Positions 1 through 8,433 are shown, counted from the stretch's first letter. The stretch: 64,000 nt of DNA from Mycobacteriaceae bacterium (GCA_029977845.1 JAPOKC010000001.1:62001-126000); one strand, 5' to 3'. Translations and numbers: made by a program. Notes: generated by a model from the sequence alone, not told the origin.

Positions 1-1
1 A

Positions 2-106
2 CGCATCGCCTTTTCGCTGCTTCGCCACCCGCGGAAGAACATGGAGTTCCCGGCCAAACACGAGCGGCTGATCACCGCGGCGGAATTGATGCGTTACGGG
101 TTCTAA
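2..106 (+). CDS. C-terminal fragment of an unidentified protein
   Basis: Only the last 34 codons are inside the window. Frame 2 reads through to a TAA at 104-106 and ends with ERLITAAELMRYGF. Its basic and hydrophobic mix and G/C-rich third positions look like real coding sequence. I do not recognise the family from so short a tail. It converges with the oxidoreductase gene on the minus strand, with about 54 bases between the stop codons filled by tandem hairpins. The first hairpin begins at the stop codon itself. Confidence 0.5.
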   Translation, partial: RIAFSLLRHPRKNMEFPAKHERLITAAELMRYGF

Positions 107-178
107 CCCCGCCAGAGGCCACGCGGGGTTGCTAACCCCGCCAGAGGCCACGCGGGGTTGCTAACCCCGCCAGAGGCC
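104..178. terminator. Tandem hairpin repeat between convergent genes
   Basis: A 29-base unit occurs twice in perfect tandem (104-132 and 133-161), and its first 17 bases recur at 162-178. Each full unit contains the inverted repeat AACCCCGC...GCGGGGTT around a 10-base loop, so each folds into an 8-bp stem. The right-hand copy encodes the last codons and stop of the minus-strand oxidoreductase (LWRG-stop), and the left-hand copy starts at the stop of the plus-strand gene. Placement between convergent genes suggests a bidirectional terminator; there is no T-run, as is common in mycobacteria. Confidence 0.6.
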
Positions 179-1012
179 CGAGCCGCGGATCGTCTCGGCG
201 ATCGCCTCGAGTACCCGCGCGTCGTGCGGCACCGGTAGATACACGATCGCCAGGTCGAGACCTTCGGCCCCCAGCGCGATGGTGTCCTCGATGACCGCCC
301 GGTAGCCACGGTCCGGGTCGTACCTGATGTGCGCGGACAGCAGGATCTCCTTGGGATCGCGACCCACATCGGCGCAGTGCGCGGCCAGTACGTCGCGCTT
401 GCGGGCGAACTCCTGCGCAGTGCCGCCCATGAAGTTCCAGTGCTGCGCGTACTTCGCGGTGATCCGCAACGTCCGCTTCTCGCCGCTGCCACCGATACAG
501 ATCGGTGGGTGCGGACGTTGCGGCCCCTTGGGTTCGTTGCGCGCCGCCTTCAGTCGGTAGAACCGACCGTCGAAGTCGGTGGTCTCCTGACTTAGCAAGC
601 CGATCAAAACCTGACAGGCCTCCTCGAACCGATCGAAGCGGTCGGTCATGCCGCCGAGTTCGATGCCGTAGGCACCGGACTCCTCCTCATTCCAACCGGC
701 ACCGATGCCGAGTTCAAGCCGGCCTCCGGAGATGATGTCCAGCGCCGCAGCCATATTCGCCAACACCGTCGGATGGCGGTAATGGATTCCGGTGACCAGG
801 GTGCCCACCCGCAGCCGGGTGGTCGCCTGAGCCAGCGCGGTCAGTGTGGTCCAGCCCTCCAGGCACGGTCCGGTCGAGTCGGAGAAGATCGGATAGAAGT
901 GGTCGAAGGTCCAGCCGGACTCGAAGATCTCGATATCGTCGGCGGCCCGCCAGACCGACAACATGTCGGCCCAGGTGGTGTTCTGCGGGGCGGTTTTGAA
1001 AGCGAAGCGCAC
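161..1012 (-). CDS. LLM-class F420-dependent oxidoreductase
   Basis: This 283-residue protein has the sequence style of bacterial luciferase-like monooxygenases that use coenzyme F420 in actinobacteria. Family landmarks are an N-terminal strand with MRFAFKTAPQNTTWADM, the DHFYPIF segment, the RLRVGTLVTGIHYRHP segment and the GRLELGIGAGWNEEE motif, followed by PPICIGGSGEKRTLRI. The substrate cannot be told from sequence. The ATG start is 9 bases after the stop of the upstream penicillin-binding protein gene on the same strand, so the two are probably co-transcribed. The C-terminus runs into the tandem hairpin repeat, and its last residues (LWRG) are encoded by a repeat copy. The family call is firm; the role is unknown. 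Confidence 0.85.
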   Translation of the reverse strand: MRFAFKTAPQNTTWADMLSVWRAADDIEIFESGWTFDHFYPIFSDSTGPCLEGWTTLTALAQATTRLRVGTLVTGIHYRHPTVLANMAAALDIISGGRLELGIGAGWNEEESGAYGIELGGMTDRFDRFEEACQVLIGLLSQETTDFDGRFYRLKAARNEPKGPQRPHPPICIGGSGEKRTLRITAKYAQHWNFMGGTAQEFARKRDVLAAHCADVGRDPKEILLSAHIRYDPDRGYRAVIEDTIALGAEGLDLAIVYLPVPHDARVLEAIAETIRGSGLWRG

Positions 1013-1021
1013 CGCATGACG

Positions 1022-3622
1022 CTACTGCGGCGGCACCCCGCCGGGCGGAGGTGGTGGCGAAACCGGTTCGGGCGCGGGTGGCGGAGGGGGCGGCGGGGGC
1101 GGAGGCGGCGGCGGGGAAGCTTCCGGAGCCGGCGGGGGAGCGGGCGCCAGGACCGGAACCGTGATCGGCGGCAGGCCGGGGATCTCGATTACGTTGAACT
1201 CAGGTGGGGCGCCATCCGGCGGCGGCGGGGGTGGCGGTTCGATAACGGTGTCCTCGGGTTCGCGAGAAACCGGTGGCGGTGCCGGCGCGATCCCGTTACT
1301 GGTGTTGATCGTGATGATCGAACCACGGAGCGCGGAGCCGGTCGGCGTCGTGCCGATGATCGATCCCGCTGCCGCCGTGCTGTTGATCGGTGTTGGTTGA
1401 TCCGACACCTGGAAACCTGCGGCCTTGATTCGTTGTTTGGCAATCTCGAGGTTGAGTCCCGCAACATTCGGGACGCTGATGCCGGGTGCGCCGTTGACGT
1501 AGCGCGGATCAGTCGGCGGCATGGTGACCGGGCCGAACGAGCTTGCGATCGGGCTCATTGCCAGGAACCACGTCTGCGCCGGTGATGTTCCGCCATAAAG
1601 GTTTCCGCCGCCGCCGCACTTCCGAAGAGGGAACGCGCACAGGGCCGCCGGCTTCGGCGAGTCGTCGAAGACGTAGCTGGCGGCGGCCAGCTGGTTGGTG
1701 TAGCCGAGGAACCCCGACGAGCGATGGGACTCGGTGGTACCGGTCTTGCCGGCCATCGGGAGACCCCAGCCGACCGAACCCGCCGCAGCGGCCGCCGTTC
1801 CTATCGTGGTGTCCTTGGCAAGGGCGTTGGACAGTGTGTTCGCCAATCCCTCGGGCACGGCCTGCTCGCACTTGGCGGTGGGAATGCTCACCTCCTTGCC
1901 GTGCCGGTCGAGGACCTTGTCGATCGGGGTGGGCGGACACCAGACTCCCCCGGATGCCAGGGTCGCGGCGACGTTGGACAACTCCAGCGGGTTCACCTCG
2001 AAGGGCCCGAGCGTGAAGGACCCGATGTTGGACCGTTTGATGTAGTCGGCGAGACTCTCGTCGCTCTTCGGCTCGTAGGCCCGCGCGGTGCCGGGTTCGG
2101 CGTAGGAGCGCAGCCCCAGGCGCACCGCCATGTCGACGGCACGCCCCACTCCAACCTGCTGAATCAGCTTCGCGAATGCGGTGTTCGGTGACAGTGCCAG
2201 CGCATCGGCCATGCTCAGCGGACTGCGGTACCCGCCGGCGTTCTTGACACACCAGGTCCTTGGTGGGCAACCGGGAGCGTTGCTGTCGCCCAGACCCCGT
2301 CCCTGGAAAGTTTGCGGAACGTCGAGCGCAGCGTTGATGCCCATACCCATTTCGAGTGCGGCCGCGCTGGTGAATATCTTGAAGATCGAACCGGCGCCGT
2401 CGCCGACGAGAGTGAACGGCTGTGGTTGCACGGTTTGGCCGGCTTCGAGTTTGAGCCCGTACGAGCGGTTGTCGCCCATCGCCACAACCCGGTGGGCGTC
2501 CTTGCCGGGACGAATCACGCTCATCACACTGGCGACACTGTCGAGGGTGGGACTGGCGACGGCGTTGATCGCCTGCTTGAGCGGCGCCTGGACCTTGGGA
2601 TCCAGTGTGGTCTTGATCAGATATCCGTTGCGGGCGACATCCTGCTTGCTGAGGCCGGCTTTGGCGAGGTAGTCCAGGGCGTAGTCGCAGAAGAAGGCCC
2701 GATCGCCCGCGGCGATGCAGCCCTGGGCGATCGAATTCGGTTGCGGCAGAATGCCTAACGAGGTCTGCCGGGCGGCGCGCAGTTCGTCGGCATGTTCGGG
2801 AAGGTTCTCGATCATGGTGTCCAGCACGAGATTTCGCCGGTCGAGCGCGCCTTGCGGATTGGTGTAGGGGTTCAGGGCGCTGGTGGACTGCACCAGTCCG
2901 GCCAGTAACGCCGACTGCTGCCAGTTCAGCGAAATGGCATCGACGCCGAAGTACGTCCGCGCCGCATCCTGAACACCGTATGAGCCGTTGCCGAACGGAA
3001 CTAGGTTGAGATAGCGGGTCAGAATCTCCGGTTTGGTGAGGATCTTGTCCAAGGCCAGGGCTGTCCGGATCTCGCGGAATTTCCGGGTGGGAGTGGTCTC
3101 GATCGCCGCTGCACGCTCAGCGTCGGTCTCCGCGTTGACCAACAGGTTGAAATTCTTGACGTACTGCTGCTCGATCGTTGACCCGCCGCGGGTGTCACCG
3201 CCGCCTTTCAGGAATCCGGCCAGACCGGTCAGCGTGCCCTGGAGGTCTACGCCGTTGTGGGCGGCGAAGCGCTTGTCCTCGATGGACACGATCGCCAGCT
3301 TCATCGTGTCTGCGATCCGTTCGGAGGGCACCTCGAACCGGCGTTGCACATAAATCCACGCGATCGGTTTACCGGTGCTGTCGACCATCGTGGACACCGC
3401 CGGAACATCGCCGTCGACGATGTTGGCCGAACCCTGCGTGACGGATTCCGAGGCGCGGTTGCTTGCGGCGCCGAGACCGCCGACGACTGGGAAGAGCAGT
3501 CCTGCGACCAGAACTCCTGACAGCACACAGAAGAGCGCCATCCGGGCCAGGGCCGGTCTAAGACGCTCCGGGGCCCTCAGGTGCCGGTCCAACACCCCGC
3601 AAAGACTAGGCCCATCGCGCAT
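1022..3622 (-). CDS. ponA2: Bifunctional penicillin-binding protein, PonA2 type, with PASTA domain
   Basis: Class A PBP (transglycosylase plus transpeptidase) that polymerises and cross-links peptidoglycan at the outer face of the membrane. Residues about 27-50 form a membrane anchor. The GT51 domain shows SIEDKRFAAHNGVD (catalytic Glu near 115) and RGGSTIEQQYVKN. The transpeptidase domain shows GSIFKIF (SxxK), SPNTAFAK (SxN) and GKTGTTE (KTG). A PASTA domain follows (ISVPNVAGLNLEIAKQ), then a long Pro-rich tail. At 866 residues it resembles Mtb PonA2 (about 810) closely along its length. In Mtb ponA2 lies elsewhere (Rv3682), so this copy, downstream of rraA, could be a relocated orthologue or a PonA3-type paralogue. 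The tail is nearly pure proline. Confidence 0.88.
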   Translation of the reverse strand: MRDGPSLCGVLDRHLRAPERLRPALARMALFCVLSGVLVAGLLFPVVGGLGAASNRASESVTQGSANIVDGDVPAVSTMVDSTGKPIAWIYVQRRFEVPSERIADTMKLAIVSIEDKRFAAHNGVDLQGTLTGLAGFLKGGGDTRGGSTIEQQYVKNFNLLVNAETDAERAAAIETTPTRKFREIRTALALDKILTKPEILTRYLNLVPFGNGSYGVQDAARTYFGVDAISLNWQQSALLAGLVQSTSALNPYTNPQGALDRRNLVLDTMIENLPEHADELRAARQTSLGILPQPNSIAQGCIAAGDRAFFCDYALDYLAKAGLSKQDVARNGYLIKTTLDPKVQAPLKQAINAVASPTLDSVASVMSVIRPGKDAHRVVAMGDNRSYGLKLEAGQTVQPQPFTLVGDGAGSIFKIFTSAAALEMGMGINAALDVPQTFQGRGLGDSNAPGCPPRTWCVKNAGGYRSPLSMADALALSPNTAFAKLIQQVGVGRAVDMAVRLGLRSYAEPGTARAYEPKSDESLADYIKRSNIGSFTLGPFEVNPLELSNVAATLASGGVWCPPTPIDKVLDRHGKEVSIPTAKCEQAVPEGLANTLSNALAKDTTIGTAAAAAGSVGWGLPMAGKTGTTESHRSSGFLGYTNQLAAASYVFDDSPKPAALCAFPLRKCGGGGNLYGGTSPAQTWFLAMSPIASSFGPVTMPPTDPRYVNGAPGISVPNVAGLNLEIAKQRIKAAGFQVSDQPTPINSTAAAGSIIGTTPTGSALRGSIITINTSNGIAPAPPPVSREPEDTVIEPPPPPPPDGAPPEFNVIEIPGLPPITVPVLAPAPPPAPEASPPPPPPPPPPPPPAPEPVSPPPPPGGVPPQ

Positions 3623-3690
3623 GGCGGTCCAGTAAGGCCCGGTCGCTGGCTATTGGCGCAGAATTCGCTGAACGGTCTGTTCCCTCCGGA

Positions 3691-4173
3691 TCATTCCGGG
3701 GCGACCACGACAATTCCGTCATCGTCGCTGAAGGCCAGGTCGCCGGGAACGAAATCCACTCCGCCGAAGCTGATCACGATATCGCGTTCGCCCGTGCCGG
3801 TCTTGGCACTCTTGCGCGGGTTGGTGCCGAGGGCTTTGATCCCGATACCGAGGGTGCGCAGGGTCGCCGCGTCGCGGACGGCCCCGTTGATGATCAGTCC
3901 GGACCACCCGTTGGAGCGCCCCAATTCAGCGATCACATCACCGACCAGCGCGGTGTGCACCGATGCCCCGCCGTCGATGACCAGGACCCGGCCGTCGCCG
4001 TCCTCCGAGAGCACCGACTTGAGCAGGGCGTTGTCTTGGAAGCAGCGAATCGTGCTGATGCGACCGGCGAATTCCGGGTGGCCACCGAACTGACGGAATT
4101 GGGAATCGCAACTGCGTACGTCCGGACCGATGTCATCGACGAGATCGGCGGTGGGACGGAAGGAGACCGGCAC
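3691..4173 (-). CDS. rraA: RraA family protein (Rv3853-like)
   Basis: The 160-residue product matches the RraA/MenG-like fold family: [17 protein letters not shown] at the N-terminus, [34 protein letters not shown] in the core and the [20 protein letters not shown] segment. In Escherichia coli RraA binds RNase E and lowers its activity; related proteins are HMG/CHA aldolases, and older annotation as a menaquinone methyltransferase is considered wrong. It starts 4 bases after the stop of the Rv3852-like gene on the same strand, which is the same pairing as Rv3852-Rv3853 in M. tuberculosis and supports the assignment. Whether the mycobacterial protein acts on RNase E is not shown by sequence. 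Confidence 0.88.
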   Translation of the reverse strand: MPVSFRPTADLVDDIGPDVRSCDSQFRQFGGHPEFAGRISTIRCFQDNALLKSVLSEDGDGRVLVIDGGASVHTALVGDVIAELGRSNGWSGLIINGAVRDAATLRTLGIGIKALGTNPRKSAKTGTGERDIVISFGGVDFVPGDLAFSDDDGIVVVAPE

Positions 4174-4177
4174 CCTG

Positions 4178-4576
4178 TCAGCCTCGTCGTAGGCGACGCA
4201 GGAGCAGCGCGATGAAGCTGATCGCCGCCAGACCGATGCTCAGCGGTAGGCGAATGCTTGCCTCCCGGCTGACCGGGACCGGGCCGGTTGCGGCGCGGTC
4301 GGCCTGCCGCACCGACTCCTTGGCATTGGCCGCCGCCTTCCGGGCGGGGTTGGGGCCGGCTGTCAGAGCGGCGTGTGCCGGGGCCGGTTCCAGGGCGGGC
4401 ACCTCGGCAGGCGCCTCCAACGCGGGTTGCGGTGGCGGCGCTTTCTTCGCAGGGGTCTTCTTCGCAGGGGTCTTCTTCGCAGGGGTCTTCTTCGCGGGTG
4501 CTTTCTTCGCCGGTGCTTTCTTCGCGGGGCTCTTCTTGGCCGGTTGCTGGTCCGGCTCGTCGTGCTGGTCTGCCAT
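4178..4576 (-). CDS. hns: H-NS-like Lys/Ala/Pro-repeat protein with C-terminal membrane segment (Rv3852-like)
   Basis: After [11 protein letters not shown] the protein has seven or eight tandem PAKK(A/T/S) units, a histone H1-like basic repeat, then an Ala/Pro linker and a single C-terminal transmembrane helix ([20 protein letters not shown]) ending in basic residues. This is the architecture of Mtb Rv3852, annotated as H-NS-like; the membrane helix suggests tethering of DNA to the membrane. The ORF track begins ten codons earlier, but the ATG at 4574-4576 has AAGGAG nine bases upstream and gives the family N-terminus, so it was preferred. The repeat region is made of near-identical 15-base units and may vary in length between strains. 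Confidence 0.85.
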   Translation of the reverse strand: MADQHDEPDQQPAKKSPAKKAPAKKAPAKKTPAKKTPAKKTPAKKAPPPQPALEAPAEVPALEPAPAHAALTAGPNPARKAAANAKESVRQADRAATGPVPVSREASIRLPLSIGLAAISFIALLLRRLRRG

Positions 4577-4626
4577 CAGAGGCGCTCCTTCGCGGTCAGT
4601 GGTCAATCATTGCAGTGCAGGTATGT

Positions 4627-5172
4627 TCAGGACCGCCGGCGAACAGCCCACGCGGCAGCTGCTGCTACCAGTGCTGCGGCTCCAACTGCGAACGGCCACA
4701 ACGGGATCTGCCGATCGGCGGGTGCGATTGCCACGGCCGGTCCCGGTGTGCCGGCGCCCGCCGCGGTCACGGTGAAGGACCACGAACCAGACACGACGTG
4801 GCCGTCTGCGGAGGTGACCCGGTAGTTGACGGCGTAGCGGCCGGCCGGCCCGAGTGGGCGCAACGCGACGCCAGCCGTCGCGCCGTGGACCTCCGGGTCG
4901 CCGGAGGACCAGAGGTTTCCGTCGGGGCCGACCACCGTCATCGCGGCAAAGGTGGTCTGCAGGTCCTCGTTGAACGTGGCACTGACCCGGGCTGGACCAG
5001 TCGCCAGCGTTGCGTCAGCGGCCGGGTCGGTGGAGACGACCACGGTGTGGGCCGACGCCGCAGCGCCGACGTTCGACACCAGACCTGCTCCAGTCATCAG
5101 GGTCGCCAACAGGCTCGCCGCGAGGATCCGGACGACCGCTCCCGGCGTGGACACACGGACATCGTCAGACAC
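4627..5172 (-). CDS. CopC-domain exported membrane-anchored protein
   Basis: The 181-residue product has a hydrophobic export segment near residues 10-38, then a CopC-type beta-sandwich beginning at the mature terminus with ASAHTVVVSTDPAADATL. Family landmarks are STDPAADATLATGPARVSATFNEDL and the YAVNYRVTSADGHVVSGSWSF strand pair, with conserved His residues that bind copper in CopC proteins. A C-terminal helix (WPFAVGAAALVAAAAAWAV) and an RRRS tail anchor it in the membrane, as in YobA/CopC-like proteins. It sits where Rv3851 lies in M. tuberculosis. Its start overlaps the upstream gene's stop by 8 bases. Copper binding is inferred from the family. Confidence 0.8.
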   Translation of the reverse strand: MSDDVRVSTPGAVVRILAASLLATLMTGAGLVSNVGAAASAHTVVVSTDPAADATLATGPARVSATFNEDLQTTFAAMTVVGPDGNLWSSGDPEVHGATAGVALRPLGPAGRYAVNYRVTSADGHVVSGSWSFTVTAAGAGTPGPAVAIAPADRQIPLWPFAVGAAALVAAAAAWAVRRRS

Positions 5173-5818
5173 CGAGCCTCGCCATCAGATCACCCTCGAT
5201 ACCGTCTAGTTGCTGGGCGATCGAGGTGTGCGCGGCCCGGCGACGCGGGCCCGGCATGGATTCCGCGGCGGTCACCGCGGCCGATAGCGCGGTGAGACGC
5301 TCCGTCGTGGCACCGACGAACTGCTTCGTCTCAGTGTCCTTGGGCTTGGCCGCCGCGATCTGGCGCAGCGAATGTTCGGCGCCGACGATACGGGCCGACA
5401 GGCGCCCGCCCTGGCCGGAGAACTGGCCGAGATCGGTCAGCGGCACACCGAGCCGGTCGGCCCGCATTTCGTCGATCGCTCCGCGGGCCGAGGTCGCGGC
5501 TCGGTAGATCACCGGGACCAGGACGGGTGCCAGCAGCCGTGACACCGTCAGGGTTCGCCGCACCCTGGAGGGGGAGATCAGCTTTCCCTCCCGGGCCGTG
5601 CGCAACTCGGTCTGGGCGACCTTGACGGCGGTGCGGTCGACATCCCGCTGTGTCTTCACCTGGGCCCGGATCGCCCTGCTCTCGGTCCGCTCGGCCGCTC
5701 TGATGCGCTTGGCCTCGTTCTTGGCCGCCAGTTTGGCGTCCAGCTTGGCACGGGCCTTGAGTGCGTGGGCTTCGGCCCGCCGGGTCGCACGACTCTTCCG
5801 CTTGCGGAACAGGCCCAT
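5165..5818 (-). CDS. Rv3850-like conserved actinobacterial protein (DUF6474-type)
   Basis: The 217-residue product begins with a very basic stretch (MGLFRKRKSRATRRAEAH) followed by a long Ala/Lys/Arg/Glu-rich helix likely to form a coiled coil (residues about 15-75). A hydrophobic segment follows (RLLAPVLVPVIYRAATSARG), then an Ala-rich helical C-terminal half. Length and context (adjacent to the CopC, hns and rraA genes) match Mtb Rv3850, whose function is unknown. It is the first gene of the minus-strand run and lies divergent from the secreted protein gene at 5984, so the 165-base gap between them should hold promoters for both. No enzyme motif is visible. Confidence 0.75.
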   Translation of the reverse strand: MGLFRKRKSRATRRAEAHALKARAKLDAKLAAKNEAKRIRAAERTESRAIRAQVKTQRDVDRTAVKVAQTELRTAREGKLISPSRVRRTLTVSRLLAPVLVPVIYRAATSARGAIDEMRADRLGVPLTDLGQFSGQGGRLSARIVGAEHSLRQIAAAKPKDTETKQFVGATTERLTALSAAVTAAESMPGPRRRAAHTSIAQQLDGIEGDLMARLGV

Positions 5819-5983
5819 CGCTGCTGCCTTTCGGGTGGATCGGGGAATGCGTTAACGGCACCCTATCGACACCGGTCGAGCCGAAGCCAAGGGGCAAATC
5901 GGCGACCTGCGGATATGCCACAATCAATCCGCACCCGCAAACTTCGGCGTCACCAGGCGCCGCCCTGTCTTGAGGGAGATGTG

Positions 5984-6763
5984 GTGAACCGGTCGCAACG
6001 ACGCGCCACGGTGATCAGGTCGATCGCCGCGGGTCTGTTGTGCGCCGGCTTCGGACTGGGCGTCGTCGCTCCGGCCTTTGCGGACAACCCCGGCGATGAC
6101 GGTCCGGCCGATGCGGGCAACCCTGTCCGCGGTAGCGCCGCCGGTTCCGCCGGCGCCGGTGATAGTCCGGCGTCCACCCGGCGGGGAATGCGGCCCGTCG
6201 CGGTGACCGACAAGCCGGAGTGGCGGCAGGACGCCGGCTGGGCCCCGGACTGGAACTGGCCGTGCCACATCAACTGGCCGCCGTGGCCGAACTGGCCGGA
6301 TATGCTGGCACCGCTCGTGTACCGGGTCAGGACGGGCATCATCCTCTTTCCCCATGCAGTGGTGACCGCTCCGCCGAGTCAACCGGTCGCGGTCGTCGGC
6401 CCACACGCCAGCGTCGCCCTGGGCGTTGCCACTGCTGAGGCGCCCGAGTCCGTGCCGCCCGATGTCGAAGCGGCCGGCCCGGCCGCGCAGTTGGCCGTCG
6501 CCGCCCCGCTCGCACCGCCGCCGCCCGCCCCGGTAACCCCGCAGCCGCCGGTACCGGAAACCGTTGCCCCGAAACCGAATTCGACGCCGAATCCGTTTCA
6601 TGCCTCGGTCCCGTCGGTGAATCTGCATGAGGTTGCGGCGGCGGCACTGCCCGGCCTGGCAGGAATCGCGGCGTTGACCGCACTGGGCGGACTCCTCGGT
6701 TACCGCCAGGCCAAAGCGGGGTATGTCCTGCGCGCAGCCGGAACGGCGCGGTTCCTGCAGTGA
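5984..6763 (+). CDS. Exported Trp/Pro-rich protein with C-terminal membrane segment
   Basis: The GTG at 5984 has GAGGGAG a few bases upstream and gives a clean signal peptide (RRATVIRSIAAGLLCAGFGLGVVAPAFA). The ORF track entry starts 219 bases too early. The mature protein opens with a Gly/Ala/Asp-rich stretch, then an unusual Trp-Pro cluster (WNWPCHINWPPWPNWP), a Pro-rich linker (APPPPAPVTPQPPVP) and a C-terminal hydrophobic helix ([20 protein letters not shown]). I do not recognise the family; similar WPWPW-type exported proteins are known in mycobacteria without a function. It lies upstream of the ImmA and seven-helix genes on the same strand and belongs to the block absent between espR and Rv3850 in M. 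tuberculosis. Confidence 0.72.
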   Translation: MNRSQRRATVIRSIAAGLLCAGFGLGVVAPAFADNPGDDGPADAGNPVRGSAAGSAGAGDSPASTRRGMRPVAVTDKPEWRQDAGWAPDWNWPCHINWPPWPNWPDMLAPLVYRVRTGIILFPHAVVTAPPSQPVAVVGPHASVALGVATAEAPESVPPDVEAAGPAAQLAVAAPLAPPPPAPVTPQPPVPETVAPKPNSTPNPFHASVPSVNLHEVAAAALPGLAGIAALTALGGLLGYRQAKAGYVLRAAGTARFLQ

Positions 6764-6808
6764 AGACCACACAACCGACCACCGCACAACTGAGGGGGAG
6801 AGGATGAG

Positions 6809-7300
6809 ATGTCCGCATCACCCCGGGTGACGAAAGCAGTCAACTACGTGCTCTCGCTGGCGCCGGCCCATGGAGAAGTCTCTCTGGCCCGGCTGATGGT
6901 CGCCGTGGGCGTCGATCGCGGCCGTCCGATCGAGGTCATCGCGGCCGAACTTCCGCCTGGCGTCTCCGGACAGTGGCGCCAGTACGCCGACCGCGACGAG
7001 TTCCTCGTTCAGCACGGACTGCCGACCACCGAGCGGACCCTTGCCCACGAACTCGGCCACCTGGTGCTGGGACACACCGGAATGCTGGTCACCGAATTGG
7101 CCCGGGAGAAAGCCGAAGTCGCCTCCGACGATTTGATCAGTTACATGCTCAACCAGCGCACCGGATGCATGGGTCCCGGTGACGAGGACGTCGAGCAGGA
7201 GGCCGAGGACTTCGCGGCCCTGCTGTTATTCCGGCTGGGTCGGCTGCGCAGTGATCGGGCCTCGATCGTTCAGGTGCGCCTCGGAGAGGCGTTTGGTTGA
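6809..7300 (+). CDS. ImmA/IrrE-family metallo-endopeptidase
   Basis: The 163-residue protein carries the zincin motif HELGH at residues 80-84 within TLAHELGHLVLGHTG, as in ImmA/IrrE (DUF955) peptidases that cleave helix-turn-helix repressors. A downstream acidic helix (EDVEQEAEDFAALLLF) has the E..A..FA..LL pattern that supplies the third zinc ligand in this family. Its TGA overlaps the TTG start of the next gene (TTGA), implying translational coupling. In many bacteria such peptidases act on an adjacent XRE-type regulator; the nearest regulator here is EspR, convergent and two genes away. That link is inference. Confidence 0.83.
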   Translation: MSASPRVTKAVNYVLSLAPAHGEVSLARLMVAVGVDRGRPIEVIAAELPPGVSGQWRQYADRDEFLVQHGLPTTERTLAHELGHLVLGHTGMLVTELAREKAEVASDDLISYMLNQRTGCMGPGDEDVEQEAEDFAALLLFRLGRLRSDRASIVQVRLGEAFG

Positions 7301-8433
7301 TCATCTGGGTCATCGCCGGTCTGCTCGGTCTTGCCACCGGACTGCGGATCGGGTGGGCGCTGGTGCACCACCAATCGGTGGTCAGCAGCGCGATGATCGT
7401 CGCGCTGGGCAGTCTCGCCGTGGTCGCCGCACTGAACTGGCCGCCGCTGACCCTGCTGGTCGACTCGGCGCTGCACTGGCCCAACGTCTCCATCGCCCTC
7501 AGCGAGGTGGCACTCGTCGGTTCGGCTGCCGGCAGTTGCGTGATGATCACCTCGGTGGCGTCGCAGCGCTCACCACGGATCACCCGCCGGTTGGCTTTCG
7601 TCCAGTACCTGTTCGCCGCCGTTATCGCGGGCACCGCGCTGGTGCTTTTCCTGCTTGAGCCGTTGCAGCCGGAGATGGCGCCGCGGGAGTATCTCGAGAG
7701 CAATCTGGGCGCCAGCACCGCGTTGACCTGGCTGGTGCCGCTGCTCTACGTGCTGCTGGTGCTGACCCTGGTGTCCTGGGTCGGGATGCGGTTGTCCAAC
7801 TCGACCCGCCGGGGGCGGGCACTGTTCGTCTTCACCGCCGGCCTGGCACTTCTACTCGCCGCGACGGCGTTCTTGCTCATCCATGCGGTGGGTAGCCGAC
7901 ATCTACTCAGCGTCGGCACAGCGGCGGCATTGCTGGTCTGCGCATTGGCTGTTGTCGCCGCCGGTTCCCTACTGCCCAGTGTCGAGGACTGGATAGGAGC
8001 CAGGCGGGAATTGCGCCTGATAGACCCGCTGCGACGGGAATTGGAGCGGCGCCATCCCGATATCGGTATCGGCGTGCGGCCGCGCGGGCCGCTGGTGTTC
8101 CGCGTCGCAGAGCGGTTGTCGCTGATCTCCGACTCTTTGTATCTCGAGGCGACGCTGGCTCAGGAGGCGCGTGGTGCCCGTCCTGAACCGGACCCGCCGG
8201 TCGGGGTGAGTCCCGCGGAACAGGCACTGACCGTGGCGCGCTGGATACATGCCGGACGCGACGAAGGCGACACGGCGTTCCCCGGCCGGGACTGGCTCAG
8301 TCAGCCGGAAAGCTGCTCGGACCGAGAATGGATCCTCGAAATTGCCAGGCAGTACCGCAACCTCACGGAACCTGGCGCAACGTCAGATCTGGCGGAGGTT
8401 GCCAGCCTCAGCGCCAAGCGGGCGGCTGGTTAA
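7297..8433 (+). CDS. Seven-helix membrane protein (MAB_1171c-type putative transporter)
   Basis: A TTG start overlaps the preceding stop as TTGA. The N-terminal 230 residues contain seven clear hydrophobic helices (first IIWVIAGLLGLATGLRIGWALV, last LLSVGTAAALLVCALAVVAAGSLL), followed by a soluble C-terminal region of about 140 residues containing RRELRLIDPLRRELERRHPDIGI. This arrangement, directly after an ImmA/IrrE peptidase gene, matches what I recall as the actinobacterial MAB_1171c family; transport activity is only a label. The gene converges with espR and their stop codons overlap within TTAA (8430-8433), so no terminator lies between them. Confidence 0.7.
   Translation: MIIWVIAGLLGLATGLRIGWALVHHQSVVSSAMIVALGSLAVVAALNWPPLTLLVDSALHWPNVSIALSEVALVGSAAGSCVMITSVASQRSPRITRRLAFVQYLFAAVIAGTALVLFLLEPLQPEMAPREYLESNLGASTALTWLVPLLYVLLVLTLVSWVGMRLSNSTRRGRALFVFTAGLALLLAATAFLLIHAVGSRHLLSVGTAAALLVCALAVVAAGSLLPSVEDWIGARRELRLIDPLRRELERRHPDIGIGVRPRGPLVFRVAERLSLISDSLYLEATLAQEARGARPEPDPPVGVSPAEQALTVARWIHAGRDEGDTAFPGRDWLSQPESCSDREWILEIARQYRNLTEPGATSDLAEVASLSAKRAAG

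Noticed and set aside
1030-1150. Poly-proline C-terminus of the PonA2-type gene as a frameshift artefact
   Set aside because: The reading frame is continuous and Mtb PonA2 ends in a similar Pro-rich tail.
4440-4545. Tandem repeats near 4440-4545 as a mobile or regulatory repeat
   Set aside because: They encode the PAKK(A/T) units of the H-NS-like protein and are explained by it.
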